This document shows positions 8,181-13,155 of a stretch of DNA of 13,155 nucleotides, in pieces. Made by a program: the position numbers and the translations under genes. Source of the stretch: Treponema sp. UBA3649 (GTDB lineage: Bacteria > Spirochaetota > Spirochaetia > Treponematales > Treponemataceae). The stretch covers positions 1 through 13,155 of the forward strand of contig DFKI01000047.1 in assembly GCA_002373325.1 (NCBI GenBank), in the 5' to 3' direction. Under the pieces are notes generated by a model. The model saw only the letters and a list, made by a program, of their open reading frames with translations. It was not told the DNA's origin and did not search any database. Position 1 is the first letter of the stretch. Every line of letters begins with the position of its first letter.

Positions 8181-8209
8181 ATTATAGGATGAGTCAATGA
8201 AAATTTAAA
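8181..8209 (-). promoter_or_regulatory. Promoter of the XRE/CPBP pair with possible operator half-sites
   Basis: On the - strand a perfect TATAAT (8181-8186) is preceded at 17 bases by TTTAAA (8204-8209), giving transcription from near 8174 and a leader of about 20 bases. The -10 box is bracketed by ATTGA (8175-8179) and TCAAT (8194-8198), part of a 6-of-7 inverted repeat that could serve as an autoregulatory operator. The -10 is strong, the -35 weak. Confidence 0.5.
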
Positions 8210-8257
8210 CAAACCAATGGTTGAGTTGGTGATTTTTGGGAGATTGTGCTTTAAAAT

Positions 8258-9220
8258 CTATCCCTGTACCTTGAACAGATCGGACTTGATAAATTTCTCA
8301 AGGCTTTCTTCCCACGAAGGAATCTTTATCTTCATGGACGAAGAGATTTTTGCTGTACTCAGCACGGAATATACCGGTCGCTTTGCTTTCAATGACAAAT
8401 CTGCACTTGATATGGGATTTATGTTGCAGTTGTTTGAAATCCGCTTGTATTTTTTTGCGAGCGCGTAGATTTTTTCGGCAAAGGAGCACCATGTGGCTTC
8501 TCCGGAATCAGCATAGTGATAGACACCGTAAGGAACCGCGGCATTTTTTCCGAAAAGGTGATGCGCGTTTATGGATGTCTGCATGATTTTGATGGCGACA
8601 TTTGCAAGGTTTCCAGCGAACGTGGGACTTCCTTTTTGATCTGCGACTGCTTGAACCGAGTCGTTTGTGCTCATTTCGGAAATCATCTTGTAGACAAAAT
8701 TGGGACGGTCGAATCCGTAGAGCCATGAGGAGCGGATGATGTAATACTGGGTCATTTCTTTTTGTATGGCATCCTCACCCGCGAGTTTTGATTTTCCGTA
8801 CTCGTTCACAGGATTTTTTGGATTGTCTTCGGAATATGGTGATTTTGCCATTCCGTCAAAAACGTAATCGGTCGAGAAATGGATGAACTTTGCTCCGATT
8901 TTTCTTGTGGCACGGGCGATGTTCAGGGCTCCCTCGGCGTTTACCTTCATGGCTTTCTCAGGCTCGTCCTCAGCTCCTTCCACGTCGGTATAGGCGGCAC
9001 AGTTGATTACCCACTCGATTTTTGCGGGAACCTTCTTTTTTGCCACGGAATATCCTGTACGGTTTGCTGACTGGTCGTGTGACTGCGTGAATGTCTCAAG
9101 GTCGTCCACTTTTGTGATGTCAACCTCAGAGCCGCTTCCAATCCAAGTCATGCCGATTTGCGTAAGCTGCCTGCACAATTCCTGTCCGAGCATTCCGTTA
9201 GCACCGATAACCCATACCAT
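8258..9220 (-). CDS. rfbD: dTDP-4-dehydrorhamnose reductase (RmlD/RfbD)
   Basis: This cytoplasmic enzyme makes the last step of dTDP-L-rhamnose synthesis, reducing dTDP-4-keto-L-rhamnose with NAD(P)H for surface polysaccharide assembly. The 320-residue product shows GANGMLG (6-12), NCAAYTDVEGAE (73-84), FSTDYVFDG with Ser117/Thr118, YGKSK with Tyr141 and Lys145, and the late RPVYSVL motif, all in RmlD order. Compared with typical RmlD it has about 20 extra residues around 48-68, between the DIT segment and the NCAAYT motif. AGGAG lies 7 bases before the ATG and a promoter can be read upstream. No rmlA, rmlB or rmlC is nearby, so the pathway genes are dispersed. The downstream XRE gene begins 103 bases after the stop and has its own promoter. 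Confidence 0.92.
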   Translation of the reverse strand: MVWVIGANGMLGQELCRQLTQIGMTWIGSGSEVDITKVDDLETFTQSHDQSANRTGYSVAKKKVPAKIEWVINCAAYTDVEGAEDEPEKAMKVNAEGALNIARATRKIGAKFIHFSTDYVFDGMAKSPYSEDNPKNPVNEYGKSKLAGEDAIQKEMTQYYIIRSSWLYGFDRPNFVYKMISEMSTNDSVQAVADQKGSPTFAGNLANVAIKIMQTSINAHHLFGKNAAVPYGVYHYADSGEATWCSFAEKIYALAKKYKRISNNCNINPISSADLSLKAKRPVYSVLSTAKISSSMKIKIPSWEESLEKFIKSDLFKVQG

Positions 9221-9246
9221 ATTTTTACTCCTGCCTTTGTGCTCCC

Positions 9247-9276
9247 ATTATAAATCAGAAAGGCGGTCTTGTTCAA
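9247..9276 (-). promoter_or_regulatory. Promoter of rfbD
   Basis: Reading the - strand, TTGAAC (9271-9276) and a perfect TATAAT (9247-9252) are separated by 18 bases. Transcription would start near 9240, leaving a leader of about 20 bases that carries AGGAG. Confidence 0.6.
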
Positions 9277-9316
9277 GTGATTTTTTTGCGATTTTTTTAC
9301 GTAGCTTACAGAGGAA

Positions 9317-9521
9317 TGTCATTCCCGCGCACCGACGCTGAGCACTGAAGCGTGAATCCCTTTTTTGATAGAGATTGCCGGGTCACGCCCGGCAATGACA
9401 CGAGCGTCCGACCCGGCAATGACACGAGCGTCCGACCCGGCAATGACACGAGCGTTCGACCCGGCAATGACACGAATATCCGACCCGGCAATGACACGAA
9501 TATCCGACCCGGCAATGACAC
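9317..9521. repeat. Composite hairpin-centred repeat, copy 2 (24-base array on the right)
   Basis: The left arm is single: GTCATTCCCGC at 9319-9329 and GCGTGAAT at about 9350-9357 can pair with a mismatch. A T-rich spacer leads to GAGATTGCC and a perfect 9-bp hairpin at 9374-9396 (ATTGCCGGG, loop TCACG, CCCGGCAAT). Six 24-base units follow, with CCCGGCAATGACA starting at 9388, 9412, 9436, 9460, 9484 and 9508. Since 24 is divisible by three, open frames run through it on both strands, but they are artefacts. With the rfbD promoter it fills the 322-base gap between rfbD and the barrel gene; no gene is seen there. Confidence 0.9.
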
Positions 9522-9542
9522 AAAGCGACGGACCCTGCGAGT

Positions 9543-10628
9543 CTAGAATTTTACGTGCGTGGAGAAAGCTCCGCTGTAGATAAAATCCTCGTAGTTGGTT
9601 TTGTCGAAGAAACTTCTCATGTCGGCACATCCGCTCAGAGTAAACTGGAAGAGTCCTGCGTTGAAGCTCAGACCAAGGTAGACCTGAGGCTGAATGCCCT
9701 TGAGGTTCCACAGTCCAGTCTTGATTTCATCGTAACTTTGAGATGCCTTTTCCGCAATCACGTAGCCCTCATCGCTGTCGGAAAAAACTGGGGCGGTTTT
9801 TGACTCGTAGTTCCATGCGTAGGTGGTCTTTGTGTTGGAGAGCAGAGCCCTTGCACCGATGAACGGAGTGACAACACCGAAGTTCTTTGAAATTTGTGTC
9901 TGAACGTAGAAAAGGTGGGTCTCAAATCCCAGTGCCATGTTCGAATCGATTTCATCATTTTGGACTCCAATCTTGAAGTTGCCCTTTGTGAATGTGTAGC
10001 CGAGACCGACCGAAATCATGGGCATGACAAGGCTTCCCTCGTAGAACCGGTAGCGGAGGTCTGCACCGAGAGTCAGATAATCCATGGAGCCGTTGAATCC
10101 CAGCAGGTTGAAGTTTATGGCCTGGCTCATGTCGTACACGGATTGCGGATTGTCAAGCTTAACCTTAAAAATGGCAGGGTTCGTCATCATGGCGCAGAGT
10201 CCTAAATCAAACGGGAAAACCAATCCTCCGATGCGAACGTCAAGGGATGCCGTGGGAAGGATGAATTTTTCCGGAATCTTTCCGAAATCCAGTTTCTTAT
10301 CCTCACCCAAAAGCGGTATTGCGAATGCGTTGTAGCCTTCCATCAGACTGTCGGCGGCTTTTTTGAATCCGGTCATGTCAAGTGACGTGCCTCCGAGCGA
10401 AAGACCGAATCCGAAATGCTTGTTGATGTTAGGATAGATGTTTCCGATGTAAGCGTCGGACCAAACGTTCTGCTGTGTGGATGCTTCCGGAACCGTAAAA
10501 AGAAGAACTTCGGCGAATTCCTTCAATCCGTCTGAAATTTCCTCTTTTTTTGCCGAGTCGAGCGCGAAAGTCCTGAATGAGACGGCGGAAATCAACAGCA
10601 ATAATATGATTTTTTTTGAATTTTTCAT
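9543..10628 (-). CDS. Secreted, probable outer-membrane beta-barrel protein, function unknown
   Basis: The 361-residue product begins MKNSKK, a run of Leu and Ile, and a signal-peptidase-I-like site T-F-A at 20-22, so it should be exported. The mature part has alternating Gly/aromatic strands such as FGFGLSLGGTSLDMTG, LTLGADLRYRFYEGS, VGLGYTFTKGNFKIGV and PQVYLGLSFNAGLFQFTLSG, and ends in Phe (STHVKF), the usual recognition signal for barrel assembly in the outer membrane. I start it at ATG 10628, 5 bases after GGGAGG (10634-10639 on the + strand); the open frame extends 16 codons further without a site and would hide the signal peptide. It stands alone between the xylanase and rfbD units with a promoter of its own. 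Which barrel family it belongs to I cannot say. Confidence 0.75.
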   Translation of the reverse strand: MKNSKKIILLLLISAVSFRTFALDSAKKEEISDGLKEFAEVLLFTVPEASTQQNVWSDAYIGNIYPNINKHFGFGLSLGGTSLDMTGFKKAADSLMEGYNAFAIPLLGEDKKLDFGKIPEKFILPTASLDVRIGGLVFPFDLGLCAMMTNPAIFKVKLDNPQSVYDMSQAINFNLLGFNGSMDYLTLGADLRYRFYEGSLVMPMISVGLGYTFTKGNFKIGVQNDEIDSNMALGFETHLFYVQTQISKNFGVVTPFIGARALLSNTKTTYAWNYESKTAPVFSDSDEGYVIAEKASQSYDEIKTGLWNLKGIQPQVYLGLSFNAGLFQFTLSGCADMRSFFDKTNYEDFIYSGAFSTHVKF

Positions 10629-10647
10629 AGCAACCTCCCGTTGGTTC

Positions 10648-10676
10648 TTAACCTGCAAATGGCGATGGAATGTCAA
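10648..10676 (-). promoter_or_regulatory. Possible promoter of the barrel gene
   Basis: A perfect TTGACA on the - strand (10671-10676) is followed after 17 bases by a poor -10 (GGTTAA, 10648-10653). The -35 is convincing, the -10 is not, so the exact start is unsure. Confidence 0.35.
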
Positions 10677-10742
10677 AAAATGGCATTTCTTCCTGGGTGG
10701 TTAAAATTCCCACAGGCTTGAGACTAGCTGATAAATCCCTTC

Positions 10743-10786
10743 AAAAAAAACATTGATGCATTCCCATAGTTACTATGATAATGCAT
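10743..10786 (-). terminator. Near-perfect palindrome followed by T-run: probable terminator of the xylanase unit
   Basis: A 31-base palindrome at 10756-10786 is built from ATGCATT, CATAGT, a single centre T, ACTATG and AATGCAT, with only a CC/AT mismatch between the inner and outer arms. Read on the - strand it is followed after five bases by eight T (10743-10750), which fits a Rho-independent terminator about 80 bases past the xylanase stop. The stem is A+T-rich for a terminator and the symmetry would also suit a protein-binding site. Confidence 0.45.
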
Positions 10787-10825
10787 GTTTGCCAAAAAAA
10801 CAAGGAGAAAATGATTTTTTTTTAA

Positions 10826-10860
10826 GGCATCCGAAAACACTGGGTATGTCTTTGGATGCC
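10826..10860. repeat. Inverted repeat GGCATCC / GGATGCC downstream of the xylanase
   Basis: Seven perfectly paired bases (10826-10832 and 10854-10860) enclose 21 bases and can extend by AAA/TTT with one bulge. On the - strand it is followed by a run of A, not T, so it is not a standard terminator; it may protect the 3' end of the xylanase mRNA. Confidence 0.4.
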
Positions 10861-10866
10861 AGCGTT

Positions 10867-12123
10867 TTAAGCAAGTCTTAAATCTGATTCAGAAACATTT
10901 TTGCCCAAAGTGAACAATGCTTTTTTACCGCCTGCGGAAATCTCGTACTTTCCACGGAATCCGCTCAGGTCAATGAATCCATGCTCGTCGCTTGTGGTCT
11001 CAAACTCGGTGTGCCATTCTTCCTTAATCAGCTTGTGGAGTGCCTCGTAGGATGGTTTTAGCGAGCCGTCCTTTCTGATAACTCCGCTCGGTGCGTTGAG
11101 CCATGCCCCGTCCCCGAAGTCCCAGTTTGTGATTGCCGTGACCAGCGGGTGATTTTCAAAGAGCCGTCTGTACATCGCCACAAGGGACTCCGCCTGCTTC
11201 TGCTCGTATTCCGGGGTCGCCGCATCGTCGTCGTAGTGTGCGTCCTGAAGGTCGTCGATTGAAGGATCCACCAGGGGACCTGCGACAATGGTGTTTTCCG
11301 TAAAGTGGATGGGAAGACCGAAATGCTCGAAGCGTGAAAGAATCTCGTTGGTCTTTTCCTCGCTCCACACTCCCTGATGCTGGTGTGATTGCAGTCCGAT
11401 TGTCTTGATTGGAACTCCCGCGTTAAGGCATCCGTCAATCAGAATTTCGTAGTTGGTGGAGAGATTGAAATCATTTATAAGGAAGATTCCGTCGGGATTG
11501 CTTTCTTGAGCCGCATTGAAAACTTCCTTTACCAAAGCGACGCGTCCCTTTTCCTTGCAGATTCTGGTAACAGCGTTATCATATTTGTCGTAGATTGGCA
11601 TGATGACCACTTCGTTTATAACGTCCCACATGTCAATCAGACCCTTGAAGCCGGAGACCTCGCGGTGGATTCTTTCAATCTGCTTTTTGAGGATTGTCGC
11701 ATTGTCATATTTCATGAGCCAGGGAACGCAAGCTGTGTGCCAGCAGAGAGGATGTCCCTTGATTGCCACGCCCTTTGATTTCAAAAACTCCGCCGCTTTT
11801 TTAAGGACCTCAGTGTTGGGCTTTCCTTCCTCGGGTTCAAATCCGCCCCAGTAAAAGGGAAGGGTACCGTAATTGAAAAGCCCCAGCCACTTTTGCATTC
11901 TGTCTTCCTGCTTTTTTCGGAACTCTTCTTTTTTGTCGTCGGGAAGATTAAGTTCCTTTGGAATGAATCCGCTTGTGTATGGAATTGTCTCAAACGCACC
12001 GCATCCGAAAAGAAACTCGTGTCCAATCTGGTTGACTTTGATTTTTGTACCGGCAAGCGCTTTTCCGTCCGCACCAAGGAGTCTCAATCTGCACGATGCC
12101 TTTCTGTGATTATAATCTGCCAT
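10867..12123 (-). CDS. Endo-1,4-beta-xylanase, glycoside hydrolase family 10, without signal peptide
   Basis: This enzyme should cut internal beta-1,4 bonds in xylan or short xylo-oligosaccharides with retention of configuration. The 418-residue product has the GH10 barrel motifs: GHPLCWH (123-129), WDVINE with acid/base Glu171, IGLQSHQHQG (242-251), IHFTENT with nucleophile Glu276, and NWDFGDGAW (333-341). An N-terminal strand domain (RKASCRLRLL..FLFGCGAFE) and a C-terminal beta segment of about 50 residues (370-418) flank the barrel. There is no signal peptide or lipobox, so it is probably cytoplasmic and acts on imported oligomers. The nucleophile sits in TEN rather than the usual TEL/TELD. 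GGAG is 6 bases before the ATG, and the gene begins 16 bases after the tautomerase stop, so both form one transcript. Confidence 0.9.
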   Translation of the reverse strand: MADYNHRKASCRLRLLGADGKALAGTKIKVNQIGHEFLFGCGAFETIPYTSGFIPKELNLPDDKKEEFRKKQEDRMQKWLGLFNYGTLPFYWGGFEPEEGKPNTEVLKKAAEFLKSKGVAIKGHPLCWHTACVPWLMKYDNATILKKQIERIHREVSGFKGLIDMWDVINEVVIMPIYDKYDNAVTRICKEKGRVALVKEVFNAAQESNPDGIFLINDFNLSTNYEILIDGCLNAGVPIKTIGLQSHQHQGVWSEEKTNEILSRFEHFGLPIHFTENTIVAGPLVDPSIDDLQDAHYDDDAATPEYEQKQAESLVAMYRRLFENHPLVTAITNWDFGDGAWLNAPSGVIRKDGSLKPSYEALHKLIKEEWHTEFETTSDEHGFIDLSGFRGKYEISAGGKKALFTLGKNVSESDLRLA

Positions 12124-12139
12124 AGAGTTCTCCGTCGCT

Positions 12140-12361
12140 TTACATTTTGTAGCCGGGCTGGATGATTGTGTCGGGATCTTTCAAAACCTTGTCGTAAACT
12201 TTTTCCTTCCACTCGTCCTGTGGCACGTCCTTTATGCTCACGGAAAAATGCTCCTTCTCACGTGCGAGTGCCTTTGACGCTGCTTCGAGCAATGCCTCCG
12301 CGACCTTTTTCTTTGTTTCCCCATCACGACCTGGGTACATCTGGATTGTAATGTGCGGCAT
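12140..12361 (-). CDS. 4-oxalocrotonate tautomerase family protein (PptA/YdcE-like)
   Basis: A 73-residue protein starting MPHITIQMYPGR. After removal of Met, Pro1 is the catalytic base of the tautomerase superfamily, and Arg11 aligns with the catalytic Arg11 of 4-oxalocrotonate tautomerase. Length and the ending IIQPGYKM resemble the PptA/YdcE type (recalled, not searched), which forms oligomers in the cytoplasm and converts enol and keto isomers. The physiological substrate cannot be told. I start it at ATG 12361 because AAGGAG stands a few bases upstream and only this start exposes Pro1; the open frame runs 16 codons further back. A clear promoter lies 37 bases upstream. It is the first gene of the unit with the GH10 xylanase. 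Confidence 0.87.
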   Translation of the reverse strand: MPHITIQMYPGRDGETKKKVAEALLEAASKALAREKEHFSVSIKDVPQDEWKEKVYDKVLKDPDTIIQPGYKM

Positions 12362-12397
12362 AAAAATCTCCTTCCTTGCCTTGATTTCTTCAATACG

Positions 12398-12426
12398 ATT
12401 GTATGACAAAGTGGCGTTAAGTTCAA
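12398..12426 (-). promoter_or_regulatory. Promoter of the tautomerase-xylanase operon
   Basis: On the - strand TTGAAC (12421-12426), 17 bases and TACAAT (12398-12403) make a good sigma-70-type promoter; the start would be near 12391, giving a leader of about 30 bases with AAGGAG. Confidence 0.65.
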
Positions 12427-12494
12427 GACGTTCTTTTCTAAGACCTTTTGAAAATGCGATGTTTTAAAGCCGGTGATTTTGGGATTGCATAATC

Positions 12495-12863
12495 TTACGG
12501 CATAATCGGTTCCAGTATTTTTTTGAGCTCTGGCAAACTCCATTTAGCATAAGATTTCTTTTTCTTTTTGTACAGCTTAATCAGATACTCATTGATTGAC
12601 TTGTCATTTAGCGAAACCAGATGCTTGTATATTTGTCGCTGAGCAAATCAATCAGCTCTTTGTCATCGCAAAGATTTACCAGCTCTTGGGCCGTTTTATA
12701 TAATTCGGATTCTTCCGGGGAATATCCGATGACATTATATTCAAAGCTGTTTGCATTCCGCAGTTTTTCCAACAGATTTTCTTTTGATTGTGCAGAACCA
12801 TTTACGCAAGAGATAATTAAAATATGAAAAAACAAAAAGAGTGAAACAAATTTTTTTTTTCAT
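12495..12863 (-). pseudogene. Small lipoprotein gene broken by two frameshifts (A10 tract after the start codon)
   Basis: ATG 12863 has GGAGG 10 bases upstream and is followed by ten A (12851-12860). In that frame translation ends after 40 codons. With nine A the frame gives MKKKFVSLFLFFHILIISC, a textbook lipoprotein signal with Cys at the lipobox, and continues through an acidic helical body (SKENLLEKLRNANSF, PEESELYKTAQELVNLCDDK, ELIDLLSDK) to a stop at 12608. About 25 bases before that stop, at a TATA, a second shift of one base forward or two bases back (about 12630-12637) returns to the first frame and yields a plausible basic tail (YKHLVSLNDKSINEYLIKLY.., WSLPELKKILEPIMP) ending at 12495. 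The restored protein has about 121 residues. The family is unknown. It may be a dead gene, a phase-variable gene or an assembly error. Confidence 0.65.
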
Positions 12864-12873
12864 AAATGTCCGG

Positions 12874-12878
12874 CCTCC
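12874..12878 (-). promoter_or_regulatory. Shine-Dalgarno GGAGG of the broken lipoprotein gene
   Basis: GGAGG on the - strand stands 10 bases before ATG 12863. It supports that ATG as the real start, and so shows that the uninterrupted downstream frame (beginning TTG 12835) is out of register with its own ribosome-binding site. Confidence 0.6.
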
Positions 12879-12926
12879 ACAAATACGCGTTGCAGCTAAT
12901 CTAAAACATCACATTTTCAGAATTTT

Positions 12927-12955
12927 ATTATACTATAGAATCATATTCTGAACAA
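12927..12955 (-). promoter_or_regulatory. Promoter of the broken lipoprotein gene, with embedded inverted repeat
   Basis: TTGTTC (12950-12955), 17 bases, then perfect TATAAT (12927-12932) on the - strand. The spacer contains AGAAT-CAT-ATTCT (12937-12949), and another CAGAAT lies beyond the -10 (12918-12923), an arrangement typical of a repressor operator. Predicted leader about 57 bases. Confidence 0.55.
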
Positions 12956-12986
12956 TATGTGTTTTCTTGCGCTTTTAAAAATAACA

Positions 12987-13155
12987 GGCTGGTTGTTTGT
13001 CATTGTCTGGCTGGTTGTCTGTCATCATCAGACAGATTGTTTGTCATCATCAGACTGATTGTTTGTCATTATCGGGCTGATTGTTTGTCATTATCGTGGC
13101 GGTCGCCTGTCATTATCGGGCGTGACCCGATAATCCCTTGTGCTAGAGATTGCCG
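12987..13155. repeat. Composite hairpin-centred repeat, copy 3 (22-base array on the left; cut by window edge)
   Basis: Six 22-base units carry TGTCAT at 12998, 13020, 13042, 13064, 13086 and 13108, with sequence drift toward the outside. They end in a perfect 9-bp hairpin at 13112-13134 (ATTATCGGG, loop CGTGA, CCCGATAAT). Then come CCCTT, a short spacer and GAGATTGCCG (13146-13155), the beginning of the opposite hairpin, as in copy 2. No gene is seen from 12864 to the edge. Confidence 0.88.

Noticed and set aside
9306..9711. Open frames on both strands through the 24-base array (products such as repeated VSLPGRT, VIAGSDA and RPGNDTS)
   Set aside because: They exist only because the unit length is divisible by three and the unit lacks stops; no ribosome-binding site, and the longer one lies antisense or in a wrong frame of the barrel gene.
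10826..10860. Rho-independent terminator
   Set aside because: On the - strand the hairpin is followed by A residues, not T; on the + strand only a weak TTTT follows and no gene precedes it.
12238..12543. 101-codon open frame on the - strand
   Set aside because: Covers the tautomerase start in another frame and has a low-complexity Arg-rich product; no start signal.
12987..13134. CRISPR array
   Set aside because: The whole 22-base unit repeats, with drift and no unique spacers of 30 bases or more; no cas gene is visible. The same holds for the arrays at 6551 and 9388.

Overview
The window reads as chromosomal DNA from a host- or gut-associated spirochete, most likely a Treponema. This is an inference from several things together: signal peptides with loose lipoboxes, a signal-peptide-bearing protein ending in a barrel-type C-terminal Phe, a lipoprotein with an NADase-type (discoidin-like) glycan-binding domain, an RmlD with an extra insertion after its N-terminal Rossmann motif, a GH10 xylanase, and GGCAATGACA-type intergenic repeats. 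No rRNA, tRNA, CRISPR array, transposase or phage gene is visible.

Left half (8-6539, + strand). A winged-helix regulator that may be cut by the left edge comes first. Five tightly packed genes follow: an acidic-tailed lipoprotein (631), a short-chain dehydrogenase (1589), a membrane protein with two zinc ribbons and a Tim44-like domain (2543), a glycan-binding lipoprotein whose start overlaps the previous stop (4120), and a membrane-anchored TPR protein (5712). Together they look like one cell-envelope transcription unit of unknown purpose. Several listed starts are shorter than the longest open frame because a clear ribosome-binding site selects an internal ATG or GTG.

Right half (6752-12863, all - strand). 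Reading in the direction of transcription: a lipoprotein gene broken by two frameshifts, the first at a ten-A tract right after its start codon; a 73-residue tautomerase followed by a leaderless GH10 xylanase; a secreted, probably outer-membrane barrel protein; RmlD (dTDP-4-dehydrorhamnose reductase); and an XRE regulator with membrane segments and a zinc ribbon, paired with a CPBP-family membrane protease. Sigma-70-type promoters can be read upstream of most of these units.

Three intergenic sites (6551-6740, 9317-9521, 12987-13155) carry the same composite repeat. Two opposed hairpins with 8-9 bp stems flank a short spacer, and tandem copies of a TGTCATT / AATGACA unit (22, 23 or 24 bp depending on the site) extend outward. 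The first site lies between converging 3' ends. The second separates the barrel gene from the rmlD promoter. The third runs off the right edge.

The observations most worth following up are the A10-tract lipoprotein (pseudogene, phase-variable gene or assembly error), the repeat family, and the Tim44/zinc-ribbon, glycan-binding and TPR gene group.
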